Notes under the pieces: generated by a model
Told to the model about the DNA's origin: nothing
The model's database searches: none
Seen by the model: the letters and a program-made list of their open reading frames with translations, nothing else
Translations under genes and position numbers: made by a program
Assembly (NCBI GenBank): GCA_016215105.1
Contig: JACRLJ010000048.1
Coordinates: forward strand, 1 to 50,508
Direction: 5' to 3'
DNA from: Candidatus Hydrogenedentota bacterium
Lineage (GTDB): Bacteria > Hydrogenedentota > Hydrogenedentia > Hydrogenedentales > SLHB01
Length of the DNA: 50,508 nt
In this document: one piece after another, positions 17,674 through 25,769 of the stretch
How positions within the stretch are numbered: the stretch's first letter is position 1
Layout: every line of letters starts with the position of its first letter

Positions 17674-18605
17674 AGGGTCCTCCGGGCAAAAACGATAACC
17701 ACTGCGATGGCCGATAGGACTGTCGCGCCGGCCAGCAGGAGTGGCACGCGGTTGAGCCGCAGGCGAGCCATCGCCGATTCGATAACACCGACGACGCCGG
17801 CCAGAGCGACAAGTTCAACGACTCGCAACACGGGGTCCAGGAATACGAAGCTTTCCGGATGCGGAATCGCGACGTGCAGCAACACGGACCCGAGCAACAT
17901 GAATTTCAGCGCCGCCCCGTAGGTGATGTAGGCGAACTCCGGGCCGCTGTGGTCCAACACCATCACCTCGTGAATCATCGTTAGTTCGAGGTGCGTGGCG
18001 GGATCGTCCACGGGTACGCGGCAGGCTTCGGTCAGCAACACCACGAGCAACGCGCCAATCACCAGGACCATCGCGGGACCGGCTATCTGCCACTCGTCCA
18101 GCAACGTCGGCCCGAGCATTTGGCTAAGCTGAAGGCTTCCCGTAGCCACAGCGAGCACCACAAACGCGAGGAATAGCGCCGGCTCGGACATCGCGCCGAA
18201 AGTCACTTCACGCGAGGCGCCCATGCCCTCGAAACTGCTTCCGGTGTCCATCGCAGCGAGCACCGTGAACATCCGGCCCAGCGCAAACAGGTAGGCCACG
18301 AGAATCACGTCGCCAGGAAAACCCAGCGGTGACCGATTCGATAGGACCGGAACAAGCGCGGCGGCGGTAAGCAGCGCTGCGAGACTAATGATCGGTCCCG
18401 CGCGGAACACCCAGGTGGTCGTTTCACTGTAGACCGCGTTCTTCCGGAGCAATTTCGCGAGTTCATAATACGGCTGTAGCCAGGGAGGACCCACACGCCC
18501 TCCAAACCAAGCTTTTGTCTTGGCGATGACGCTCATGAGCAAGGGCGGCAGCGCCAGGGCCGCTAGCGCTTCGAGAAACGCCACCATGACCCAAACGGTG
18601 TTCAT
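17670..18605 (-). CDS. NuoH/HyfC-like membrane subunit
   Basis: A 311-residue protein of the NuoH/HyfC family that links the cytoplasmic arm to the antiporter arm. About eight hydrophobic helices are present. Family blocks include AWFGGRVGPPWLQPYYELAK (the quinone-side loop), GSSFEGMGASREVTFGAMSEPALF, and EACRVPVDDPATHLELTMIHE with its conserved acidic residues. It overlaps the upstream and downstream genes by 4 nt each. Homologues in complex I form the quinone chamber; whether a quinone is used here is unknown. Confidence 0.93.
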   Translation of the reverse strand: MNTVWVMVAFLEALAALALPPLLMSVIAKTKAWFGGRVGPPWLQPYYELAKLLRKNAVYSETTTWVFRAGPIISLAALLTAAALVPVLSNRSPLGFPGDVILVAYLFALGRMFTVLAAMDTGSSFEGMGASREVTFGAMSEPALFLAFVVLAVATGSLQLSQMLGPTLLDEWQIAGPAMVLVIGALLVVLLTEACRVPVDDPATHLELTMIHEVMVLDHSGPEFAYITYGAALKFMLLGSVLLHVAIPHPESFVFLDPVLRVVELVALAGVVGVIESAMARLRLNRVPLLLAGATVLSAIAVVIVFARRTL

Positions 18606-20788
18606 CGGTTGCTCCCTTCGATTGTTGATTCCTGACCAATGGGCGGAGTCATCAGACGCGTCGCGCCCGGTGAAAAGATCGCTTCGGACAGGAATAGAAT
18701 TACGAGCATGATTACGATGAATGAAAGATAGACCTGAATCGTGCCGCGGCGCAGGGCGCCAACGATTCCGAGCGCCAGCGCCCGTAGCGGCCCCATGCGA
18801 TGCGATGACTGTGGCCGCGTTGGTTCATGCGGACCCGATTCGCCCGTCCATGACACCGTGCGCGCCATGGCAAAAAGCCGGGCGATTCCCTGGAATATCG
18901 GCTGGAACAGGTCGTTCTCGGCCATGTCGGAAGTGTGGGTTTCCAAATGCGTGACGGCGGGAAACGCTCCGGCGGGCGCCGTGGCCATACGCTCCGGCCA
19001 AAGCAGGCCTCGAAAGCTGATCATCAAAGAACTCGCAAACGACGAGGCGGTGTATTGCATGCGAGGCGTTGGATTGGAATAGGCGCAGCCCCAAGTCGGG
19101 ATCGCCGGCGCCGCGATAGGGTTGGACCGGCGCGCGCGCACAAGGAGGGCTCGGCGCAGCAAGACCAATCCCGCGGCGGAACCCGCGAGCACCGCCGCCA
19201 TCATCGAAAGGCTCACGCCTGTCGCGAGTACACTATCGAGTCGCGCGGTAATATCCGCCGCGGTTGCGGCGACGAGTTCACTGGTCGCCGATAGCACAAG
19301 GGGTATCCAGAGCCCTGGCGCCATCCCGATGAAGACGCAGACGAGGGCGAGCGCCATCATCGACACGTTCATGGCGGCGGGCGTTGGTTGCGTGCGCACA
19401 CTGTCGTCTCGCGGCGCTCCCAAGAAGACCACTCCGAATGCTTTCGAGAAACACGCCAACGCCAACCCGCCCATGAGCGCGAGTGATAGTATTCCCATGG
19501 CCGCAGGTCCGGCGGACAAGCCGTGACTTTGAAGTGCGCTTCCAAATAGTGACGTATAGATTACCCACTCACTGAGAAATCCGTTCAGGGGCGGCAAGGC
19601 GCAAATGGCCACGGCCCCAATGAGAAACATCGCGGCGTTAACCGGCGTCTTTTTCGCCAGCCCTCCCAGGCGTTCGAGGTCCGCGGTCCCCGCGCTGTTC
19701 AGCACGGCGCCGGTGGAGAGAAAGAGCAGACTCTTGAACAGGGCGTGATTGGTCACGTGGAGTAGCGCTCCTGCGTATCCGAGCGCTGCAACTGTAGGGT
19801 CGTGGGCGGCCTGGCCGAGCATGCCGACAGCAATACCAATCGCGATGATACCGATGTTCTCAACGGTATGATAGGCGAGTAATCGTTTGAGGTCGTGTTG
19901 CGCGATCGCGTACAGAACTCCCATAACACCGCTGACGATGCCCACGAGAAGAAGCACGTGACCGCAGTAGGACGGTAACGGCGGCAACCACGTCAGCAAC
20001 CGAAGCAGCGCGTAGATGCCTGTCTTCACGACCACGCCGGACAAGAAAGCGGATATCGGCGCCGGCGCCACCGGATGCGCCGCTGGCAGCCAAACATGCA
20101 TAGGCATAAACCCGGCCTTGACGCCAAAACCCAACAACCCGAGAAAGAAAAGCACGACCGGCGTTGTGCGCCCGGCCACTCCGAGCGCCTCCGCAAAGGC
20201 CGAAAACGAAGTCGTGTGAGCCAGCGCACAGAGAACGCCGAAGAGCGGCACAACGCAAAGCGCCGTACCGATGTGCGTCGCGACCAAGTACATCCAGGCG
20301 CCTCGCCGGACCTCGGGACTCTCATGATGGAACGCCACAAGAAGGAATGCCGTAAGCGTCATGGCTTCCCAGCCGATTAGAAAAAGTACAGCGTCAGCGG
20401 CGCAGACCAACAGGGTAAGACTGGCCACAAGGGCGCACAGGAGCGCGCCAAACACGGCCACGGGTTCACGATCCGCTGCGGAGCGCAGGTAGGCCGGCGA
20501 ATAGATGGCGACGGAGGCCGCGACAATGCTGATTGCCAACAGAAACCAAGCGGACAGACCATCGAGGGCCAGGGAAACCGCGCCGAGCGGGAGCATCCAC
20601 TCCGCATTCCGCGGAGCCTGAGATTCGATACCCAGCAGGGCCGCGCCAGAAGCCAGCGCCATCAGTACGGCGGACGCGAGAATCGCCGACATGGCTGTGC
20701 GCAGCGCCAAACGCGGAACACGGCCTAGCGCGAGCGACGCCACCGCGCCAGCCACGAGAATCGCCAGGCTTGTCAGCACAAGCGTCAT
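18602..20788 (-). CDS. Antiporter-like membrane subunit B (HyfB/NuoL-like)
   Basis: A 728-residue proton-channel subunit, intact, paralogous to the frameshifted gene directly upstream. Key blocks are LFLIGWEAMTLTAFLLVAFH (Glu of the Lys-Glu pair), GFGVKAGFMPMHVWLPAAHP (Lys), PAPISAFLSGVVVKTG (channel Lys) and KRLLAYHTVENIG. The last 220 residues form a tail with a WGCAYSNPTPRMQYTASSFA motif, a charged region, and a final helix (IQVYLSFIVIMLVILFLSEA), as in HyfB-type subunits with a C-terminal extension. ATGA overlaps on both sides show translational coupling. Confidence 0.92.
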   Translation of the reverse strand: MTLVLTSLAILVAGAVASLALGRVPRLALRTAMSAILASAVLMALASGAALLGIESQAPRNAEWMLPLGAVSLALDGLSAWFLLAISIVAASVAIYSPAYLRSAADREPVAVFGALLCALVASLTLLVCAADAVLFLIGWEAMTLTAFLLVAFHHESPEVRRGAWMYLVATHIGTALCVVPLFGVLCALAHTTSFSAFAEALGVAGRTTPVVLFFLGLLGFGVKAGFMPMHVWLPAAHPVAPAPISAFLSGVVVKTGIYALLRLLTWLPPLPSYCGHVLLLVGIVSGVMGVLYAIAQHDLKRLLAYHTVENIGIIAIGIAVGMLGQAAHDPTVAALGYAGALLHVTNHALFKSLLFLSTGAVLNSAGTADLERLGGLAKKTPVNAAMFLIGAVAICALPPLNGFLSEWVIYTSLFGSALQSHGLSAGPAAMGILSLALMGGLALACFSKAFGVVFLGAPRDDSVRTQPTPAAMNVSMMALALVCVFIGMAPGLWIPLVLSATSELVAATAADITARLDSVLATGVSLSMMAAVLAGSAAGLVLLRRALLVRARRSNPIAAPAIPTWGCAYSNPTPRMQYTASSFASSLMISFRGLLWPERMATAPAGAFPAVTHLETHTSDMAENDLFQPIFQGIARLFAMARTVSWTGESGPHEPTRPQSSHRMGPLRALALGIVGALRRGTIQVYLSFIVIMLVILFLSEAIFSPGATRLMTPPIGQESTIEGSNR

Positions 20789-22904
20789 GGATGACGTCCC
20801 TTCGGTTCACTCACGGAAGAATCGGCGCCGTGACTAGCATTCGGCGCATTCGTCACGGCGACCGCGCGGCCGTCGCTGCTCTGTGATGTGAATGAGAACG
20901 GCCACGCTTCAAAAAGGAATACCACGAGGACCGTGATCACGATATACGCCAAGTACAACTGAATGCGTCCTTGCTGGAGGGGCCACAGACGCTCGAACGC
21001 CCGGGCCATCCACTTAAAGGAGGGCGTGTAAACGCGGTTAAGCGCCAGGTCAGGCGTCGCGGTATCAAGACGCGCCGGCTCGGGAAAGAATCCGGCAATA
21101 CGAGGCGCCGCGCGCTCCGGACGTATAATCTGCCGGAAACTGTGAACCAACTTCCACCCGTAAGACGAGCCAGTATACTGCATGGAAGGCGAAGGAAAGG
21201 CGTATCCGCAGCCCCACGTGCCTGTGTTCTGGTCCGCCACGGCCCCTCGCGCCGTTCGCCGCCGCAACAGGTACAGCGCAAACCCAATTGCCATAAGCAC
21301 GCCGAACGGAAGGGCCAGACGAGTGGTGAAGGTGACCGCTTCGTGGATTTCATTCAGTTGCGCCGATGCGGCTGGCATGACCGCGCCGATAGCGGCGCCG
21401 AGCGCGGGCACAATCGCACCGGCGAATGCGGCCACTGCTACGCAACAGAGCGCAAGCAATAGCATTCCGGCATTCATCGTTCGCGGCGTCGCGTGAACCG
21501 TCACCGTACAATCGCGTGGACTACCCAAGAAGACCACTCCGAACACTTTGGAGAACGCGGCAAGCGCCAGACCACCCACCAGAGCCAGCGCCGCCGTGGA
21601 CGATGCCAGAAGCCCCGCGTACAAGTTTGGCGTTTTCAACAGACCTTGCAGCAGCCCCGTGTATATCACGTATTCGCTGACAAAGCCATTTAATGGAGGC
21701 AGTGCGCAGATCGCCACTGCTCCCACCAGGAATGCGAGCGAGTTCACCGGCGAGCGCCGAGCCAGTCCGCCCAAGCGCTCGATATCTCCCGTGCCGGTGT
21801 CGTGAAGCACGGCGCCGGCTGAAAGAAACAGCAGCCCCTTAAACAACGAGTGGTTTAGAACGTGAAACAATGCGCCGCCCAGACCGAACACAATCAAGAG
21901 GGGTTGCTGAAGTGAGCGTCCGAGTAAAGCCACAGAGATCCCCAGCCCTATGACCCCCATATTCTCGACGCTGGAATACGCCAGCATCCGCTTAATCTGC
22001 TGCTGTCCCAGCGCGTACAGTATACCCAGGACGCCGGTCGCGACCGATACCACCATCAGGCCGATAGCGCAGCCCGCGGGCAGATTCGGAAGCCACGATA
22101 TGAGCCGCAATAGTCCATATATACCGGTCTTGATCACGACGCCAGACATCAGCGCCGAGACCGGACCAGGCCGGATATATGGGCCGGCGCCGCCGGATGC
22201 GCCCGCGGCAGCCATGTGTGGAACGGCATAAAGCCCGCTTTTGTGCCGAAGCCAACCACACCGAGAACGAACAGCGCGACGCACACCGTAGTCTCCGATG
22301 CGCCAAAGGCCCCGGCAAACGTGTTCATTTCCATGCTGCCGGTACGCGCAACGAAGGCGGCGAACACCGGAAGTACGCCGAGGGCGGTCCCGAGGTGCGT
22401 GGCGATCAGGTATATCCAGGCGCCATGACGCGCCGAAGTGTCCTCATCGTGAAACCCGACCAGAAAAAACGCGGACAAGCTCATCAGTTCCCAGCCGACC
22501 AGAAACAGCACCACGTTCGCCGCGCTGACCGTCAGGACCATCGCGGCAATCATCGTGCAGATGAGTGGACCGTAAGCGCCAACAGGGCCATGTGCGGCGC
22601 CCCCCTTGAGATAGCCCCACGAATACGTTGCGGCGGCGACGCTCACCGTCCCAATGATAAGGAGGAACCAGGCGGACAGGCCGTCAATCGAAAAGCGGGC
22701 GGCGCCGAGCGGCAGAGGCCAGTCCACGGTGACTGGCATGACTGAGGCGCTATGCAGGACACTCCAGCCGCCAATCACACTGAGAAGGCCACCAATGCCG
22801 GCAGCGGCCAGACCAATCGCCAGTCCCACGGCGTGGCGCTGGGAAGCAAGCAGGGAAAGCACGGCGCCTGCGGCCAACACACCCAGCGCAAGGAATATCC
22901 ACAT
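20785..22904 (-). pseudogene. Antiporter-like membrane subunit A (HyfB/NuoL-like), frameshifted
   Basis: First membrane gene of the operon. The N-terminal part (ATG 22904) reads through LFLVGWELMSLSAFFLVGFH and GTKAGFMPFHTWLPRAHPAAPAHIS, then turns to GLVRSRR and a stop at 22149. The family resumes in another frame with SALMSGVVIKTGIYGLLR and ends at 20785. Compared with its tandem paralogue, 17 extra nucleotides lie at about 22157-22176 and contain a repeated TCCGG. Removing 17 nt restores one 700-codon frame. The C-terminal tail has the same WGCGYAFPSPSMQYTGSS motif as the paralogue. The start codon overlaps the regulator's stop (TGATG). The lesion is either a real disruption or a consensus error. 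Confidence 0.82.
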
Positions 22905-23605
22905 CACAAAGCCGGACCTCGTTCACCCCCGTCCTCTGCCAAGTTCGCCTCGATGGCTTCAATCTTGGCCAGAATGCGATCCTGCGCGGCCCGCTCATCG
23001 AGTAAGCTCAGAAAGTCCGGGTCATGCAATGCAAACATGAGATGGCTCAAGAGCACAAGGTGAATGCGTACGGTGGTGCTGATGATGTTGAACAGGATGC
23101 TAACCGGCCTCATATCCAGCGCGCCGTACTCAATAGGATGCCGCAAGAACGCGAGCGTTACCTGTGGCTCCGAAACTCCAAGCACAATGGGACCGCGCGG
23201 GTGTGGAATGGCCACGCCATTGCCTATCCCCGTGGAACACAGCGCCTCGCGCGCAACAAGCACGCTGTGCAGCTCTTCCCGGTCAACCTTCTCAGGAAGC
23301 GGCAAGACATCGCAGATCGCCCGCAATGCAGAAGTCTTGTCGGCGCACGCCAAGTCATAGATCACGCCCCCGCGCTTTAGGGCGCTGGTCAGCAACAAGT
23401 CCGGAGGCCTGATACCGTTGCCGCGGAATATCTCCGGGTCCACGTTCATCTTGCGCGCCGTCGCCCATTCCAGTAGCTCGACTCGGTTCAGGCGATACCT
23501 ATCCCCTACCCGGTAACTCGGCAGGGTCCCATTGTGTATCCACTGGTAGATCGTTTCCTCGGAAACATACAGCAACCGGGCCGCATCCTTGGCCGTCAAA
23601 TCCAT
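22904..23605 (-). CDS. Fused HTH (excisionase/MerR-type)-PTS EIIA regulator of the Ehr operon
   Basis: A 233-residue protein, start at ATG 23605 with GGAG eight nucleotides upstream; longer frames begin at TTG without a site. Residues 1-55 are a helix-turn-helix of the excisionase/MerR type: LTAKDAARLLYVSEETIYQWIHNG, then LPSYRVGDRYRLNRVELLEW. Residues 75-225 are a PTS EIIA domain of the fructose/mannitol/nitrogen type, with the phospho-acceptor His135 in GIGNGVAIPHPR. It has no transporter partner here, so it probably senses PTS phosphorylation and binds DNA. Its stop overlaps the next gene's start, tying it to the Ehr operon. A palindrome upstream (23682-23705) is a likely autoregulatory target. 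Confidence 0.88.
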   Translation of the reverse strand: MDLTAKDAARLLYVSEETIYQWIHNGTLPSYRVGDRYRLNRVELLEWATARKMNVDPEIFRGNGIRPPDLLLTSALKRGGVIYDLACADKTSALRAICDVLPLPEKVDREELHSVLVAREALCSTGIGNGVAIPHPRGPIVLGVSEPQVTLAFLRHPIEYGALDMRPVSILFNIISTTVRIHLVLLSHLMFALHDPDFLSLLDERAAQDRILAKIEAIEANLAEDGGERGPAL

Positions 23606-23681
23606 CGTTTGTACTCCAACTCCCTGTCGTAATTCTCTTTCAAGTAATGCCATTCGCGTCAAGGCGCGTGAATCCCTGGCG

Positions 23682-23705
23682 TGACATATACGTATATACG
23701 TGTCA
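23682..23705 (-). promoter_or_regulatory. Candidate operator upstream of the Ehr operon
   Basis: TGACA (23682-23686) and TGTCA (23701-23705) form an inverted pair over 14 nt, and ATATACGT is repeated twice in tandem between them (23686-23701). The right end read on the minus strand gives TTGACA, a possible -35 box. The site lies about 77 nt upstream of the HTH-EIIA start codon. A match to that regulator is inferred from position only. Confidence 0.5.
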
Positions 23706-23738
23706 ACCCGCTATTCGTTCCGTCTTCTCTATCCCGCC

Positions 23739-24098
23739 TTAGTCCGTCTCACCTTTCCGGAGCTGATTATCCTCAACCACCACCGCCTGCAGCATCTCCG
23801 ACGCTTCCGACAGATGCTTGGTAAAGTAGAGGCGCATGGTATCCAATACATCCACAAGCATGCGATGCCTCAGCGAATAAAAGACTTGGTTCCCCTCTTT
23901 CCGGCTCGTTACCACCCCTTTGGCGCGCATTACGGCCAAGTGCTGCGAAATATTGGCCTGTTCGAGTGTCAATCGCTCCAAAATGGACCCAACTGAACAT
24001 TCTCCATCTCGAAGGATTTCGGCAATGGCGACACGGGTCGGGTGCGCGAGAGCCTGGAAAATGCCTGCCTTGAATTCGCGTAGTGCTTCAGTTCTCAT
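23739..24098 (-). CDS. ArsR-family winged-helix transcriptional regulator
   Basis: A 119-residue ArsR/SmtB-type repressor. The core reads GIFQALAHPTRVAIAEILRDGECSVGSILERL, then the recognition helix LEQANISQHLAVMRAKGVVTSRKEG and the wing NQVFYSLRH. A single Cys in GECSV is in the region used by redox- or sulfide-sensing relatives, but no second Cys is present, so a metal or thiol role is not supported. The start codon at 24098 has no ribosome binding site and sits one nucleotide after the predicted transcript start. The gene ends 34 nt before the palindrome upstream of the Ehr regulator; a regulatory link is possible but unproven. Confidence 0.9.
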   Translation of the reverse strand: MRTEALREFKAGIFQALAHPTRVAIAEILRDGECSVGSILERLTLEQANISQHLAVMRAKGVVTSRKEGNQVFYSLRHRMLVDVLDTMRLYFTKHLSEASEMLQAVVVEDNQLRKGETD

Positions 24099-24134
24099 GA
24101 ATACAATTATATTCGATATTTAGAAATTATGCAA
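24099..24134 (-). promoter_or_regulatory. arsR promoter with operator over the -10 box
   Basis: On the minus strand, TTGCAT (24129-24134) and a perfect TATAAT (24106-24111) are separated by 17 nt. The -10 box lies inside the inverted repeat GAATA-6 nt-TATTC (24099-24114). Initiation about 7 nt after the -10 box would fall at the start codon, giving a leaderless mRNA. Confidence 0.75.
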
Positions 24135-24179
24135 GTAAATGCCTGCAAGCATGCCCCCCGGTAAGGCCAGGCAGGAATG

Positions 24180-24207
24180 AAAAAAGCCCCGGCAAAGCCG
24201 GGGCTTG
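24180..24207 (-). terminator. Rho-independent terminator of the cold-shock gene
   Basis: AAGCCCCGGC and GCCGGGGCTT form a 10-bp stem with a 3-nt loop. On the minus strand a run of T residues follows, 26 nt after the cold-shock stop codon. Confidence 0.93.
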
Positions 24208-24232
24208 GTGATTTTGCGAGATTACGGGCGAA

Positions 24233-24436
24233 TTAGAGTCCGCGAACCTTCGTCGCTTCGGGACCTTTCTTTCCTTGACCCGCTTCGTATTCGACCTTCT
24301 GTCCATCCTGGAGCGACTTGAACCCGCTCATTTCGATGTTGGAATGATGGACGAAGAGGTCCTTGCCACCGTCTTCAGGGACGATGAAACCGAAACCTTT
24401 TTCCGCACTAAACCACTTGACTGTACCGATTGCCAC
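24233..24436 (-). CDS. Cold-shock domain protein (CspA family)
   Basis: A 67-residue single cold-shock domain, an OB-fold nucleic-acid chaperone that binds single-stranded RNA and DNA. It carries [18 protein letters not shown] with the RNP1 motif KGFGFI, and [10 protein letters not shown] with RNP2. The start is GTG at 24436, with AAGGAG eight nucleotides upstream. It is transcribed from a near-perfect promoter through a leader of about 100 nt, as is usual for temperature-controlled csp genes, and ends at a strong terminator. Length and sequence are fully typical. Which paralogue it represents cannot be told. Confidence 0.96.
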   Translation of the reverse strand: MAIGTVKWFSAEKGFGFIVPEDGGKDLFVHHSNIEMSGFKSLQDGQKVEYEAGQGKKGPEATKVRGL

Positions 24437-24536
24437 TGAGAATTCTCCTTAAGAGATGTTTCCGTTCATTGAACGGCCTTGCCCCATTACTGTAATGTGA
24501 GATAGAACACCCTCGGGGCAGTGAACGCTCTATCAG
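24437..24536 (-). promoter_or_regulatory. Structured 5' leader of the cold-shock gene
   Basis: The predicted leader contains CCGTTC-ATT-GAACGG (24462-24476), a longer-range TGCCCC/GGGGCA pairing (24480-24485 with 24515-24520) and the nested palindrome ATTACTGTAAT (24486-24496). csp leaders in other bacteria act as RNA thermosensors; that role here is inferred. Confidence 0.5.
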
Positions 24537-24542
24537 TCACAC

Positions 24543-24571
24543 ATTATAATCACCAAACTAGTCAATGTCAA
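24543..24571 (-). promoter_or_regulatory. Consensus sigma-70 promoter of the cold-shock gene
   Basis: On the minus strand TTGACA (24566-24571) and TATAAT (24543-24548) are both perfect and exactly 17 nt apart. This is the strongest promoter visible in the window. Confidence 0.9.
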
Positions 24572-24830
24572 CTACTTTCTTTTGGGCGAGGTGCGTCAGG
24601 CATATCGCGGTCGTCTTCCCCGCGTTCCGACGCCAAGTATCGAGTTGGTGTGGGACTATACAATGCGATACACTTACGTCGCGTTAGGCTGCTTGGCGGG
24701 ACACGGGGTAGTGTTTTTCCACCGAATCGTCTACGGGCTGTGGTTTGATCTGTGATCGCCGACGGCGGAAACGATGATTCGCGTTGGCCCGCGCAAGTCC
24801 TTCATGGAAGTAATCAGGGAGTAGTAGTAC

Positions 24831-25763
24831 ATGGCTGCCGACACCTCGGGAAAACGCGTCGTACTGGTGGTTGAAAACGACGCGAATTCGCTTCACCTTA
24901 TCCGCTACCATCTCTCCAAGGGTGGTTTCCAAATTCGTTCCACGTCCAACGGATGGGAAGCCTTGAAACGCCTCAAGGACGGTCCAGTCGATCTTATTCT
25001 CTCCGAAGTAACCATTCCGGACATGGACGGATTCACGCTCCGCGAACGCATGCTGCTTGATCCGGGCACACGCGACATCCCGTTTCTGTTTTTGACCGCG
25101 GATACGCAACCGGATAAACAGGTGCGCGCCCTGCGCATCGGAGTCGATGATTACATCACAAAGCCTTTCGATCCGATCGTGTTGGTAGCCCGGGTACAGG
25201 CCGTCATCGAACGTCACCGAGTCCACGATGAGATGGTGCGCTTTGATCCGTTGACCCATCTGCTCAACCGCGCGTCGTTGGAACTGCGGGTTACGGAGGA
25301 TTTGTCGCGCCTGGAACGGTATCAGCGGTACGCGACGTTGATCACGCTGGACCTGGATGGATTCGCCCGATTGAACGCCGAGCACGGGAACAGTATGGGC
25401 GATCTGCTTCTGACCTGCCTGGCCGGAATGATCACGACCAGCATCCGCACCATGGACTTTGCTGGCCGGTACAGCGGGGCGCAGTGCGTACTCTACCTTC
25501 CGGAAACACATCCCGATGGAGCCAAGGTCTTGCTGGAGAGGCTGCAAGTCCAATTCGGAAAGGCGTGCGAAGCCATCACGTCGACACTAGTGACCTTCAG
25601 CGCAGGGATCGTTGAAGCGCCAACGTGCGGAGCGCGGTTCGACGTGTTGTGCAGCCGCGCATGCCAAGCCATGCAGCTCGCCAAGCACCGCGATACCGAC
25701 AAGATCGTAATCTGGACGGCCGAGTTGGCCGCCGAGCTCGACGCGGAACTCTCCCGGGGCTAA
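24831..25763 (+). CDS. REC-GGDEF protein with degenerate catalytic and phospho-acceptor sites
   Basis: A 310-residue cytoplasmic protein: receiver domain (about 8-125) plus GGDEF domain (about 135-305). In the receiver the phospho-acceptor Asp is replaced by Glu59 (DLILSEVTIPDMDG) and the acid pair reads VENDAN, although Thr89 and Lys111 are kept. In the GGDEF domain the fold is evident (FDPLTHLLNRASLE, LITLDLDGFARLNAEHGNSMGD), but the active-site loop reads RYSGAQCVLYLPET, with SGAQC at 215-219 where GGDEF is expected. Diguanylate cyclase activity is therefore unlikely; it may be a c-di-GMP or nucleotide receptor or a scaffold locked in a phospho-like state. GGGAG precedes the ATG. Confidence 0.9.
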   Translation: MAADTSGKRVVLVVENDANSLHLIRYHLSKGGFQIRSTSNGWEALKRLKDGPVDLILSEVTIPDMDGFTLRERMLLDPGTRDIPFLFLTADTQPDKQVRALRIGVDDYITKPFDPIVLVARVQAVIERHRVHDEMVRFDPLTHLLNRASLELRVTEDLSRLERYQRYATLITLDLDGFARLNAEHGNSMGDLLLTCLAGMITTSIRTMDFAGRYSGAQCVLYLPETHPDGAKVLLERLQVQFGKACEAITSTLVTFSAGIVEAPTCGARFDVLCSRACQAMQLAKHRDTDKIVIWTAELAAELDAELSRG

Positions 25764-25769
25764 CCGCGC

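Noticed and set aside
23605-23662. N-terminal extension of the HTH-EIIA protein
   Set aside because: It begins at a TTG with no ribosome site; the ATG at 23605 has GGAG at good spacing and begins the HTH domain directly.
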